Positions 32,535 to 42,040 of a stretch of 64,000 bases of DNA are shown here, in pieces. The translations under genes and the position numbers were made by a program. The stretch comes from Candidatus Hydrogenedentota bacterium (lineage in GTDB: Bacteria > Hydrogenedentota > Hydrogenedentia > Hydrogenedentales > JAGMZX01), in the NCBI GenBank assembly GCA_029556545.1, contig JAKQEQ010000187.1:1-64000 (forward strand). The letters are read 5' to 3'. Under the pieces are notes generated by a model that was not told the origin of the DNA, made no database searches, and worked only from the letters and a program-made list of their open reading frames with translations. Position 1 is the stretch's first letter; every line of letters begins with the position of its first letter.

Positions 32535-33388
32535 GGCCGGTTTTCCTCACGCCGGAACAGGTCGCGTTCCGCCTGCGCCGTGGCGGCGGGATTCAGGTCG
32601 AGGAAGGGCTCGCGCGTTCCGGCGCCTGCGGGAAGTACATAGCTCATCTCGAAATCGGGGTCCTCTTCCGGGGTTATGCCGGCGGCGCGGTCGGCGGCCC
32701 AATCCGCCTCGGACTTGCTGAAGTTGATCCGTATCGTGATTGCCCACGGGATCAGGCCTTTGTCGAGGGAATTCCACTCGGTTATCCATTCCTCCCCGTC
32801 GAAATAGGTCACGTCGAAGGAACTGACGGGCACGCGCCAACTCGCGTATTCCTGCTCGGTCGCGTCGAATCCGCCCAGCATCTGGTCGCCCTCGGCGTTC
32901 ATGTCGACCGTGAGGGGCGACTCCCGGTACTCGAGGGCGAGCGCGCCCCGGTCGTTCCATTGGTCCGGCTCTTCCGTTTCGATGCCCGTGAGGCCCCCGC
33001 CCTCCTCCGCGCTCTCATCCATCACTTCGAAGGTAACGACCTTGAAAACGCCGGGCAGGGACTTGCCGCCCATGAGGGGAGTCGAAGAACAGAAGCGCAG
33101 TTTGTCGGCGGGTCCCATGGGGCCGGAAGCGTCTTCGCCGAGGACCTGATAGGCCTCGATCGAGACTGCGGCGTCGGCGTGCAGCGTGGGTATCACCTGG
33201 TTGAAGTGTCGCAGCAGGAACTGGTGCAGCCGGAGATTCTCCGCGACGTCGCGCGCGACCTCGGATGCCCGCGTGACGCTGCTGAAGCTGATATAGATGA
33301 TCGTGACGATGACCGTCAGAATAGATATCGCCACCATCAATTCGAGCAGCGTGAAGCCGAGGCGGTGTCTGGAAGCGCGGGCGGTCAT
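32531..33388 (-). CDS. gspJ: GspJ minor pseudopilin
   Basis: 285 aa. Leader MTARASRHRLG then FTLLELMVAISILTVIVTIIYISF with Glu5. The C-terminal domain has the long beta-rich fold with the SFDVTYFDGEEWITEW strand typical of GspJ. Four-base overlaps with gspI (upstream) and gspK (downstream). Part of the tip complex with GspI and GspK. Confidence 0.9.
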   Translation of the reverse strand: MTARASRHRLGFTLLELMVAISILTVIVTIIYISFSSVTRASEVARDVAENLRLHQFLLRHFNQVIPTLHADAAVSIEAYQVLGEDASGPMGPADKLRFCSSTPLMGGKSLPGVFKVVTFEVMDESAEEGGGLTGIETEEPDQWNDRGALALEYRESPLTVDMNAEGDQMLGGFDATEQEYASWRVPVSSFDVTYFDGEEWITEWNSLDKGLIPWAITIRINFSKSEADWAADRAAGITPEEDPDFEMSYVLPAGAGTREPFLDLNPAATAQAERDLFRREENRP

Positions 33389-33783
33389 TTGCTCATCTTC
33401 TCCTGCACCTCGGCGCTCGGGTTGTACGTGAGGAATGAGATCAATCTCTCGACGCCGTCCGGCGCGCGCACGGTCACGTTCACCTCATACAACTGGATGA
33501 GTTCGTCCTGGCCGACGAGCGACGATTCGAAGGACCAGACGTACTCGGGGTAGCGCATGCCGAAGTCGCCCTCTTCACCAAGCGTACCGGCGAGGACTTG
33601 CAGTTCCGCGTAGTTCATGGTGCGCTGGAGCAACTCGCGGATCATGGTTTCGCTGCACGCGGTATCGTAGAGCCGCAGCGCGCTGTAATGAGACTGCAAG
33701 AGAACAAAGAGGCTCATGCCAAGAATGGCGAGGGCGGCCATGATCTCGATGAGCGTGAAGCCTTGTGCATTGTGGCGCGTCAT
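33385..33783 (-). CDS. gspI: GspI minor pseudopilin
   Basis: 132 aa. Leader MTRHNAQG then FTLIEIMAALAILGMSLFVLLQSH. The size, the helix following the membrane segment and the small C-terminal beta sheet match GspI (about 125 aa). Overlaps gspH and gspJ by four bases each, so the minor pseudopilins are translationally coupled. Confidence 0.9.
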   Translation of the reverse strand: MTRHNAQGFTLIEIMAALAILGMSLFVLLQSHYSALRLYDTACSETMIRELLQRTMNYAELQVLAGTLGEEGDFGMRYPEYVWSFESSLVGQDELIQLYEVNVTVRAPDGVERLISFLTYNPSAEVQEKMSK

Positions 33784-34652
33784 GCGAAGGACCGCTTCCC
33801 TCGGTAGGCCTTGGCCCCGCCCAGCAACGGGTCCCAGACTACGGTGTAGTAATCCCGCGCGTCGTTGACGAAGTAGAACACCACCATGGACGCCAACCCG
33901 AGCGGGGATAATTCGATCTCGACCAGGCCCCGGGAATGGGAAGCGCCGTCGACTTCGATGGATTCGAGGTACACGCCCTCGGGTATCGACGCGCGCTGAA
34001 GCAGCGGGTTATCGAGATCCATCTCGACGGGTTCGTCGCTCTCGCCCAGCGTAAACTCGTATCCCTCGAATAGATCGATTTCGTCGAGGAACCCCTCTTG
34101 CTTTACGTTCTTTACACGGGCCATGGTGGCGCGGCGCACGAAGGCGTCAAAACGGTCGCGCATCTGCTTGTCCGCCAGCGCCGTGTCGAAGCCCTCGGGC
34201 GGTTCGCCGAAATCCTCGAAGGTGGACAGGTACCGCTCGAAATCGCTTGCCGACCCGGGGAGGCGGCGCGCGGAGGTGCCGCGCGCGCCGAACCGCTCGA
34301 CCGCGTCCGAGGCGCCACCGCCGCGCATGGACGCGAGCATGGCGATCATGTCCTCGGGCGCGTCCTGGCCGGGCTTCAGGAGCGGCTCGGGCTCGGGCAC
34401 TGCCCAGCGGACGGCGGTGAGTTCCTGCTCTTTGAGGTCGATGCGCACGGTGATGTCTTGTTGGAGCATCATGGCCTCGGCCATGACACCGCGCCCGTAG
34501 TTCGCCATGTGCGTCGCGGCCCGCTCGAGCTGCGTGAAGGCGATGGCGGGATAGAAGTTTGGAAAGGTAACCGCCGCCACGACGCTGATGAGCGCCACGA
34601 CGACGAGCAGCTCGATGAGCGTGAACCCCGCCTTCGACCGACTCAGGATCAT
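33780..34652 (-). CDS. gspH: GspH-like minor pseudopilin
   Basis: 290 aa from ATG 34652, which overlaps the gspG stop as ATGA; the frame continues upstream but that part is the gspG region read in another frame. Leader MILSRSKAG then FTLIELLVVVALISVVAAVTFPNF. It is longer than usual GspH (about 170-190 aa) because of a charged insert between about residues 95 and 200. Its position between G and I gives the GspH call. Confidence 0.85.
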   Translation of the reverse strand: MILSRSKAGFTLIELLVVVALISVVAAVTFPNFYPAIAFTQLERAATHMANYGRGVMAEAMMLQQDITVRIDLKEQELTAVRWAVPEPEPLLKPGQDAPEDMIAMLASMRGGGASDAVERFGARGTSARRLPGSASDFERYLSTFEDFGEPPEGFDTALADKQMRDRFDAFVRRATMARVKNVKQEGFLDEIDLFEGYEFTLGESDEPVEMDLDNPLLQRASIPEGVYLESIEVDGASHSRGLVEIELSPLGLASMVVFYFVNDARDYYTVVWDPLLGGAKAYRGKRSFA

Positions 34653-35062
34653 TTGATCGAGTCGCTCGCTATATCCGCGTTCTCGCCGTCGCCGCCAGGC
34701 GTCCCATCGGCGCCATACGAAATGATGCGGAAATTGGCGCCGTCCGCCTGGAAGACATACTTGTTCCCCCACGGGTCGGCGGGAATCTCGTTCTTGTTCA
34801 GGTAGTTGCGCTTCGGATTGTTGATCAGCGTCTCGAGGTCGGACGGGAATTTTCCGTTCTCGAGCTTGAACATGATGACGGCGTCCGCCAGCGACTTGAT
34901 CTCGGTCTTGGCGGCGGCGACGCTGCCTTGGCCGAAAGCGCCCAGGACGTTGACGCCCACGACGGCGGCCAGAATGGACAAGATGGCGATCACCACCATG
35001 AGTTCGATCAGGGTGAAGCCGGCCGCCGCGCCGCTCCCCCGATGCTGTCGGGCACTGTGCAT
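34649..35062 (-). CDS. gspG: GspG major pseudopilin
   Basis: 137 aa. Leader MHSARQHRGSGAAAG then FTLIELMVVIAILSILAAVVGVNVLG. The C-terminal domain has the family signature DPWGNKYVF followed by a calcium site of the form SYGADG-x2-GG-x-GENADI. Size and motifs are those of the main T2SS pseudopilin. Stop overlaps the start of gspH. Confidence 0.95.
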   Translation of the reverse strand: MHSARQHRGSGAAAGFTLIELMVVIAILSILAAVVGVNVLGAFGQGSVAAAKTEIKSLADAVIMFKLENGKFPSDLETLINNPKRNYLNKNEIPADPWGNKYVFQADGANFRIISYGADGTPGGDGENADIASDSIK

Positions 35063-35066
35063 GGTC

Positions 35067-36302
35067 TCAGCCTCCGATGTTGGTGCTCATGTTCAGGATG
35101 GGCAACAGAATGGCGAGCACCAGGAATCCGACAAAGATGCCCATCAGGATTATTATAACCGGTTCGAGCAATCCGACAAGGGCGTCCACGGTCAGGCGCA
35201 CGTCGTCATCGTAGGTGTCGGCCACTCGAACGAGCATGTCCTCGATCTCGCCGCTGCGCTGCCCCAAGTCGATCATGTGGATCATCATGGGCGGGAAGAT
35301 GCCCGTCTCCTTGAGAGGAACGGCCAGGTCACGGCCGCGCCTCACGCCGCTCTTCACGTCCTCCATGCGCAACTGAATATGCCGATTGTCGATAACCGTG
35401 CTGACCACCTCGAGGGCGCGCATCATGGTCAGGCCACTTTGGAGCATCGTGCCCAGGGTGCGGGCCAAGCGAGCGCACACCAGTTTGAGGTGCAGATTGC
35501 CGTACAGCGGAAAGCGCAGTTTCCAGCGGTCCCAGCGCTTGCGCCCCTCATCGCGAGCAATCCACAAGCGCCACAACATGACAACGCCAAATCCGGTCAG
35601 TACGATGACGGGTGCGTAGCGCGCGAGAAACTCGCTTGAATTGATCAGGATTTCGGTGAGGACCGGGAGTTCCTGCTCCTGCTTCTCGAAGATGACCTGG
35701 ATGCGCGGCACAATCACGAGCATCAGGAACACGATGATGGCCACCGCGAACAGGGCCATGAACGCCGGATAGGCAAGCGAGGACGCGATTTGCCCCTTGA
35801 GTTTCGCCTGCCGTTCGAGGATGTCGGCCAGGCGAAACAGGACGGACTCGAGGGTGCCGCTCATTTCGCCCGCGCGCACCATGTTCGCGTAGAGCGTCGA
35901 AAACACGCGCGGGTGCTCCTCGATAGCGTCGCCGAGGCCCGCGCCGCTATTTACCTTGTCGCGAATCTCGAAGATAATGCTTTTCAGGCGGGCCTTGCTC
36001 GTCTGTTCGAGCAACGCGCCCAGCGCCTCGATGAGCGGCATGCCGGCCTGGAGCAGCGTGGCCAGCTGCCGCGTCATAAGGGCGAGGTCGCGCGATGAGA
36101 CGCCCCCGCGCGACCGGCGCAACCGCCGCACGCTGCGTTCGGTGGGGTCCGTCTGCAGACGGGCGCTCTCGACGATTTCGGTGGGATACAGCGACAGTTC
36201 GCGCAGCTTGCCACGCGCCGCCGCGAGCGTGTCGGCATCCACGACGCCGCGGGTCTTCTTGCCGGTGCCCTTCTCGATGGCCGTGTACTCGAAGACCGGC
36301 AT
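35067..36302 (-). CDS. gspF: GspF inner-membrane platform protein
   Basis: 411 aa with two T2SSF domains (about 70-190 and 275-395) and three membrane helices. Opening MPVFEYTAIEKGTGKKTRGVV and the ALMTRQLATLLQAGMPLIEAL motif are typical. It starts 4 nt after the gspE stop. It is clearly a paralogue of the PilC in locus A. It links the GspE motor to pseudopilus assembly. Confidence 0.93.
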   Translation of the reverse strand: MPVFEYTAIEKGTGKKTRGVVDADTLAAARGKLRELSLYPTEIVESARLQTDPTERSVRRLRRSRGGVSSRDLALMTRQLATLLQAGMPLIEALGALLEQTSKARLKSIIFEIRDKVNSGAGLGDAIEEHPRVFSTLYANMVRAGEMSGTLESVLFRLADILERQAKLKGQIASSLAYPAFMALFAVAIIVFLMLVIVPRIQVIFEKQEQELPVLTEILINSSEFLARYAPVIVLTGFGVVMLWRLWIARDEGRKRWDRWKLRFPLYGNLHLKLVCARLARTLGTMLQSGLTMMRALEVVSTVIDNRHIQLRMEDVKSGVRRGRDLAVPLKETGIFPPMMIHMIDLGQRSGEIEDMLVRVADTYDDDVRLTVDALVGLLEPVIIILMGIFVGFLVLAILLPILNMSTNIGG

Positions 36303-36306
36303 GGCG

Positions 36307-38043
36307 TCAGGTCACTTCCTCGAGCAGATCGTCGCGGGTGATGCGCAGGACTTCCTCGACTGTGGTAAGCCCGCGCAGCACCTTCTGAGCGCCGTCCTCG
36401 CGCAAGGTGCGCATGCCGTCCTTGCGGGCCTCGCGCTTGATGATGTTCGAGTCAGCCCCCTCGAGGGCGAGGGTCTGGATGTGCGGGGTCATAACCAGGA
36501 GTTCGAAGATGCCCGTCCGGCCGAGGTAGCCGCGACTGGCGCAGGCGTCACACCCCTTACCCTGCCACACGGCATCGACTTCCCGGCATTTCTCCGCGGA
36601 GAACCCCAGTTCGCTGAGGCTTTCGGCGCCCGGCGGATAGGGCTCCCGGCAATGGGTGCAAATACGCCGCACGAGCCGCTGCGCCTGAATCGCAATCGTG
36701 GAGGAGGTCACCAGGAACGGCTCGATGCCCATGTTCACGAGGCGCGTGATCGCGCCCGCGCTGTCGTTCGTGTGCAGCGTCGAGAACACGAGGTGGCCGG
36801 TAAGCGAGGCCTGCACGGCCATTTCGGCGGTTTCGAGGTCGCGGATTTCGCCGACGAGGATGATATCGGGGTCTTGGCGCAGGATGCTGCGCAAACCGGC
36901 GGCGAAGGTGAGGCCGATCTTCGGGCGCACCTGAATCTGGCCGATGCCGGGTATCTGGTACTCGATGGGGTCTTCGACGGTAATGATGTTCTTGTCCGGC
37001 GAGTTCACGCGCTGGAGCGCGGCGTAGAGGGTGGTGGACTTGCCGGAGCCGGTCGGGCCGGTAACCAGAATGATCCCGTGCGAGTTCTGGATGAGCTTGT
37101 CCATGTGCTTGTGGTCGCGCTCGTCCATCCCGAGTTCTTCGAGACTGAGCAGGAAGCTGCCCTTGTCCAGGATGCGCATGACGACCCGCTCGCCGTGGGC
37201 GATTGGGATGATCGACACGCGGATGTCAATCTCCTTGCCGCTGAGCCGAATCTTGATGCGCCCGTCCTGCGGCAGCCGGTGCTCGGCGATGTTCAGGTTC
37301 GCCATGATCTTGACGCGCGAGACGACCGCGGCCAATTGTGAGCGCGGCACGTTGAATTTCTCGTAGAGCACGCCGTCGATGCGGTAGCGCACGCGGACCT
37401 CGCGCTCGAACGGCTCGATGTGGATATCCGAGGCGCGCTCCTTGATGGCGCCGGAGATCACCAGGTTGATGAGCTTGATGATCGGCGCTTCGTTCGCGAG
37501 GTCCAGCAGGTCACGCTCGCTCTCGACGGTATCCAGGGTGTGGACCGTTGTCCCCTCGCCGGCCTCGATGGTCAGGCTGTCGATCATGTCGGCGGCGTTT
37601 TCGCCGGTCTGGTCGAAATAGGCGTCGATGATCTGCTGGATTTCCTCCTTGCGGCAGAGCACGGGAATCACGGGTCCGCCGAGGAGCAGGCGCAGGTCAT
37701 CGAGCGGCAGGAGGTTGACCGGATCGTTGACGGCTACGTAGTAGGCGGCGCCGTTCTGCTTGTACGGCACCATGTGGTATTCGCGGATGAAGTTGATCGG
37801 CGCCTTTGTCGTGAGGGCGGAATCAATTTCGCCCTTGAGCGAGGGCACGTAGGGAATGTCGAATTGCTCGCTCAAGGCGAGGAGGATGGCCTCCTCATCC
37901 ACGTAGCCCAGGTCGAGCAGGATTTCGCCAATGCGCTTCGGGCGCAGTTTCTGCAGTTCGAGCGCCTCCTGCACCTGTTCGAGGTGAATCCGCCCGTCGC
38001 GGATGAGGATTTCGCATAGCTGCAGTTCCTGGCCCGTACTCAT
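36307..38043 (-). CDS. gspE: GspE type II secretion ATPase
   Basis: 578 aa. N-terminal MshEN/GspE-N domain (about 1-145); Walker A GPTGSGKS at 329-336 with Ser where the locus A enzymes have Thr; Asp box TVEDPIE; Walker B DIILVGEIRD; His box STLHTND; zinc module CTHC and CDAC. All catalytic elements are intact. It drives pseudopilus growth through GspL and GspF. It starts 3 nt after gspD, so the two are probably cotranscribed. Confidence 0.95.
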   Translation of the reverse strand: MSTGQELQLCEILIRDGRIHLEQVQEALELQKLRPKRIGEILLDLGYVDEEAILLALSEQFDIPYVPSLKGEIDSALTTKAPINFIREYHMVPYKQNGAAYYVAVNDPVNLLPLDDLRLLLGGPVIPVLCRKEEIQQIIDAYFDQTGENAADMIDSLTIEAGEGTTVHTLDTVESERDLLDLANEAPIIKLINLVISGAIKERASDIHIEPFEREVRVRYRIDGVLYEKFNVPRSQLAAVVSRVKIMANLNIAEHRLPQDGRIKIRLSGKEIDIRVSIIPIAHGERVVMRILDKGSFLLSLEELGMDERDHKHMDKLIQNSHGIILVTGPTGSGKSTTLYAALQRVNSPDKNIITVEDPIEYQIPGIGQIQVRPKIGLTFAAGLRSILRQDPDIILVGEIRDLETAEMAVQASLTGHLVFSTLHTNDSAGAITRLVNMGIEPFLVTSSTIAIQAQRLVRRICTHCREPYPPGAESLSELGFSAEKCREVDAVWQGKGCDACASRGYLGRTGIFELLVMTPHIQTLALEGADSNIIKREARKDGMRTLREDGAQKVLRGLTTVEEVLRITRDDLLEEVT

Positions 38044-38046
38044 CCC

Positions 38047-40668
38047 TTACCTCTTGATGTCGCCGCGGCCGAACCCGGTCGCCGGTCCGGTTCCGACCAG
38101 CGCTTCCGTGCGCTGGGCCGTGGGGCGGTGTTCCTCGCGCATCTCGCGCTTACGCTTGATCCGCTTGAAGAAGCCCTTCTCGAACAGTACGTCGATGTTC
38201 GCGTCCCGGTATTCGGATACCTTGTATTGCGTGACCCGATTCAGGTCTATGCCTTCTTTAACGATGTGAGGCGTCACCAGGACGACCATGTTCCGCTTAT
38301 TGCGCGTGTGCGACTTGGACTTGAAGGCCCAGCCGACGAGCGGCAAATCGCCCAGGAACGGCGCTTGCGTGACCTTGCGGCTCTTGTTGTCGCGGATAAG
38401 CCCGGCGATAACCGCCGTGCCACCGTCCTTCACCACGACCCGGTTCGCGATGAGCGACTTATTGGTCGTGGGGCCGAGGATATCGACTGTGCCGACCTGC
38501 TGCGCATCGAGGTCGGACACCTCGATTTCGAGATTCAGCGCGACGTAGTCGCCCTCGCTGATCTGGGGCGTCACCTTCAACTTGACGCCGACCTCTTCGC
38601 GCTGCACGCGCGTGAAGCCGGTCGAGATCAGGTCGCCCTCGCCGCTGGTGCGCGGACTGGAGGTGCCCACCACGAACGGCACCTCCTGGCCGACGACAAT
38701 CGACGCTTCCTCGTTGTCCACCGTCAGCAGGCTGGGCTGCGACAAAACCTCGACGTCCGTCAATTTCTCGATGGCCTGGAACAAGACCGGCACAAAGGGC
38801 ACCTTGAACTTCCTGCCGTTGAACTCGAAGGACATCTCGTCGAACACGCCCGTGGTCAGGCCGCCGCCGGCGCCGAGACCCAGTAACGCCGCGCCCGCCG
38901 CCAAGCCCGATTCCGGACCTAAGACAATCTGGTTTGCCGCAGTCGCGGTGCCGGCAAGGGCCGCGTAGATTTGCGAGATGTTCGTCGTGCTCGTGAGGCC
39001 GAAGCCGTCTTCGCCGGTAATCGATGCCATGTCCACGGTGAGGCCGTAATCGTCGGAGATCGTCACGTCCATGACCACAGCGTCCACGTGCACCTGGCGG
39101 GGCGGCACATCAAGCCGGGAAATAAAGACTTCGAGGAGCTTGTAGTCCTGTGGCGAGGCCACCACGAGCAGCGAGTTGGTCTGGTCGTAGCGGGTCACCT
39201 GAATCTTTCGTTCAAAGGGTTGTACTTCCGTGCTTTGGGCGGCTGCGGCGGCGCCCGCGGCGCCGGGCGCACCCCCGCCGCCCCCCCCGCCGCGCGGGGC
39301 GGTGCCGATCACCCCCTGAAGCGCTTGCTCCACCTGTTCGGCGTCCGCGTGCAGTAACTCATAGATGTGCAGGTTGTTCGCTTCGTAGGGCGTGGGCGTG
39401 TCGAGGCGCTTGACGAGGTCGCGCACGCGCTCCATCATGCCCTCCGAGGCCACCACGATGAGTGCGTTCAGGCGCTCGTCCGGCACCATGCGCAGGACCT
39501 CCTCGCGCGTGCCGATCACCTGCGACGGCATTGCGCCGGGCACAGTGGGCCTCACGGTGCGCGTCGGCGTGGGACGCACGGCGGTGGGCTGCTGCGGCAT
39601 GGCCAGTCCCCGCGCTGGGCCTCCCCCGGTGTCCAACAGCACCTGCTCGATTTGCTGCTGCAGCACTTCGGCGCGGGTGTACTCGATTGTGAAGATCTCC
39701 ATGACCGTTTCGAAGCCGGGGATATCCACCTCCTCGATGAAGGAGAACATGCGGCGCAGGCCGTCCGCCGTATCCGTGATAATCAGGGTCTGGGTCGGCA
39801 CGTAGACATCGATGCGGGCGTTTTTCGAGCCGAGCCGTTGCAGGACAGTGGACAAGTCGGTAGCGTCCGCGTACTTGATGGCGACGATGTGGGTGGAGAG
39901 CGTGTCAAAAGACACGGGAACTCCCTCAACGCCGCGCCTGAGCGGCGTCTTATCCGAGGGTATCGCCTCTCCCGTCGCGATGATTTTGATGAGTTTCCCG
40001 TCCAGGGTTTCGACCATCGAGAACCCGCGTGAGGCGAGAATGGATTCGAGCACCTCGAACGCCATCTCGGCGGGAATTTCGCTGTGTGTGATAACCGTAA
40101 CCGGGGTCGAGCCGATGTTCGGATCGAGGTCGAAGTTCCGGCCTGTGGCCGCCGCAATCGCGGCGATGACCTGTGAGAGTTCCGCGTTTTCGAAGTCGAA
40201 CGAAACCGGGCCGCCGATGGTCTTGCCGTCCTTCTTCCCGTTTTCGGCGGGGCCTACCTTCGGTTCGGCATTTGGCTCGGCCTTCGGCTCGGCCTGTGCC
40301 GGCCGGGGCGCGGGCGGCGTCACGCGCTGCGGACGGGCGGCGGGCGTGGGGCGCGTCGGTCGTGGGCGCGGCGTAGGCGCGGGCGCGGGCTGTACGCCGA
40401 TGCCCCCGGCGCCGCCCGGGGGCGCGACAGGCGGCACGTCCTCGGGCTCGATCACAAGGGGCTGCTGTCCCTCCTGCATACCCGGCTGAAGCATTTGCTG
40501 CGGCGGGACATATTCCCCCTCGACCACCTCAAGATGCTGCACGCCGGGATCGACATACACCATCTCGCCGGTCGTCTCGTCGTACATCACCTCTTGCTGC
40601 TGCGCGCGCGCGGGCGTCCCCACCGACCCGGCCATCGCGAGCGCCACAACCCAGCGCGCCCAATTCAT
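38047..40668 (-). CDS. gspD: GspD outer-membrane secretin
   Basis: 873 aa from ATG 40668 (MNWARWVVALAMAG, cleavage near ARA-QQQ); a longer open frame to 40800 is unsupported. After a Pro-rich linker (about 60-140) come N0 (FDFENAELSQVIAAIAAATG, about 160-230) and N1-N3 domains (about 250-510), then the secretin pore domain with VLSQPSLLTVDN and VGQEVPFV (about 635-665) and PFLGDLPLVGWAF near the C-terminus. A Gly/Ala-rich loop (about 460-485) lies between N domains. The product forms the outer-membrane channel; the C-terminal S domain is short and no pilotin gene was seen. Confidence 0.95.
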   Translation of the reverse strand: MNWARWVVALAMAGSVGTPARAQQQEVMYDETTGEMVYVDPGVQHLEVVEGEYVPPQQMLQPGMQEGQQPLVIEPEDVPPVAPPGGAGGIGVQPAPAPTPRPRPTRPTPAARPQRVTPPAPRPAQAEPKAEPNAEPKVGPAENGKKDGKTIGGPVSFDFENAELSQVIAAIAAATGRNFDLDPNIGSTPVTVITHSEIPAEMAFEVLESILASRGFSMVETLDGKLIKIIATGEAIPSDKTPLRRGVEGVPVSFDTLSTHIVAIKYADATDLSTVLQRLGSKNARIDVYVPTQTLIITDTADGLRRMFSFIEEVDIPGFETVMEIFTIEYTRAEVLQQQIEQVLLDTGGGPARGLAMPQQPTAVRPTPTRTVRPTVPGAMPSQVIGTREEVLRMVPDERLNALIVVASEGMMERVRDLVKRLDTPTPYEANNLHIYELLHADAEQVEQALQGVIGTAPRGGGGGGGAPGAAGAAAAAQSTEVQPFERKIQVTRYDQTNSLLVVASPQDYKLLEVFISRLDVPPRQVHVDAVVMDVTISDDYGLTVDMASITGEDGFGLTSTTNISQIYAALAGTATAANQIVLGPESGLAAGAALLGLGAGGGLTTGVFDEMSFEFNGRKFKVPFVPVLFQAIEKLTDVEVLSQPSLLTVDNEEASIVVGQEVPFVVGTSSPRTSGEGDLISTGFTRVQREEVGVKLKVTPQISEGDYVALNLEIEVSDLDAQQVGTVDILGPTTNKSLIANRVVVKDGGTAVIAGLIRDNKSRKVTQAPFLGDLPLVGWAFKSKSHTRNKRNMVVLVTPHIVKEGIDLNRVTQYKVSEYRDANIDVLFEKGFFKRIKRKREMREEHRPTAQRTEALVGTGPATGFGRGDIKR

Positions 40669-40817
40669 TCTCCGCACTGTTCTTCCTTCCTGATGATACT
40701 GTGTGACCAACCGCGCCCGTAAGCGAACCCTCGACGCCTCCGGGGATTCCGTCCCCGGCGCTTCTAGTGTATACGGGATTACCCGCTTCGCGCCATTCAA
40801 GCGGCTTCCCCGTCCCG

Positions 40818-41741
40818 CTACTCGAGTCTGTAGGTGATAACCTGCGGCCTGCCGTTGCGGAGGATGCCGATGCGGAAGGCCGAGGCGTTCCGGTAACGCT
40901 GGAACAGTTCCATGACCTTCTGTTCGCTGTCGATCTGCTCGTTGTTGATGCTTTGCAGCACGTCGCCGTCCTGAAGCCCCAGCTTCTGCGCCAGCGGCAC
41001 TTGCGATATCTGCTGCGCGGTGAGGCCGACCACGTTGCCCGCCGCGTCCCGATAATACTCCGGACGGATGATGGTCACCAGATCGGCGTAGTTCTGATAG
41101 AGTTCCTGAACGAATTCGTCGCGATTGATTGTGATCCGATTGGAGCTTCCGTCCGCGGCGGCGGCGGTCTGTACGGGCAGGGCCGGGGCCGGCGCCCCCG
41201 GCTGCGCGTCGTCCATCGAGAGCCGTTCCCGGGTGGGGGGATCTTCCTGAGCGTTCAGCAGGATCACGGAGCGGGGATACACTTCGATGAGCGTGACGTT
41301 GCCTCGCGCCTCGTCCTGAATAACCGCCTCGTTCAGCAGGTACGTCTTGCTCGCACCACGCTCGTCCATGTTCAAGATGATCGCCGACGCCAACCGGTCG
41401 GTCGGCGAAGAGGCGGTGGTGCCCACCAATCGCAAATTGAAACTCGTAGCCACCACTTCGGCTTCCGGCTCGGGCTCGGGGACAGCCGCCGCGGCGGGGT
41501 CAAATTGGCCCGCCGCCCCGAAGAGTCCTCGCTCGATGATCGTGTCGTACCGTGTACGGTCTCCGACCTGGAACGGCGAGGCATCATTGGCCGCAGTCGC
41601 GGCGGAGGGCGCCGGCATGGCCATGACTGGTGGCGCCTCGAACAATTTCATGCCGACGGCGAGCGCCGTGGCCACCACCACGGCGGCCAAGGCGAGGTCT
41701 ATGAGCACGAATATCTGTCTTATGAACAATCCGCGGATCAT
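40818..41741 (-). CDS. gspC: GspC type II secretion protein with PDZ domain
   Basis: 307 aa: short cytoplasmic head, membrane helix about 10-31, a beta-rich homology region (about 95-165, FNLRLVGTTASSPTDRLASA), and a C-terminal PDZ domain (about 225-305, LAQKLGLQDGDVLQSINNEQID). GspC connects the platform to the GspD N0 domain and takes part in substrate choice. First gene of the gsp operon; gap of 149 bp to gspD. Confidence 0.9.
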   Translation of the reverse strand: MIRGLFIRQIFVLIDLALAAVVVATALAVGMKLFEAPPVMAMPAPSAATAANDASPFQVGDRTRYDTIIERGLFGAAGQFDPAAAAVPEPEPEAEVVATSFNLRLVGTTASSPTDRLASAIILNMDERGASKTYLLNEAVIQDEARGNVTLIEVYPRSVILLNAQEDPPTRERLSMDDAQPGAPAPALPVQTAAAADGSSNRITINRDEFVQELYQNYADLVTIIRPEYYRDAAGNVVGLTAQQISQVPLAQKLGLQDGDVLQSINNEQIDSEQKVMELFQRYRNASAFRIGILRNGRPQVITYRLE

Positions 41742-41962
41742 GGAACCGGCATACTCCGTAAGCGGTCACCCGCGCTCTCGGCGTCCGGGGCGGCCGTACC
41801 CTGTCGCCGCGCCGCCGGGTAAGACGCCTCCATCACGCAGAAGCCGTGGAACCGCAATGATTTTCAGGCCATTGATGGAAACGGCGCCTCAAGGTCCAGA
41901 GTTGACATCCCGCGCGGCCGGGCAATCGGCCCTTGCCGAACGTCGCGACCTCGAGCCGCCCT

Positions 41963-41992
41963 AGTGTAGCCGAACCCTCCGCACAAGCGCAA
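41963..41992 (-). promoter_or_regulatory. Candidate promoter for the gsp operon
   Basis: On the minus strand TTGCGC (41992-41987), 18-bp spacer, TACACT (41968-41963), within the 299-bp gap before gspC. Each box matches 4 of 6. The leader would be about 215 nt. No better candidate was seen in the gap, and no terminator after the metalloprotease gene. Confidence 0.35.
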
Positions 41993-42040
41993 TGATGATT
42001 ACGCTTCGCGGCCCAGTCGCGCGCCGGCCGACTTGCGGCG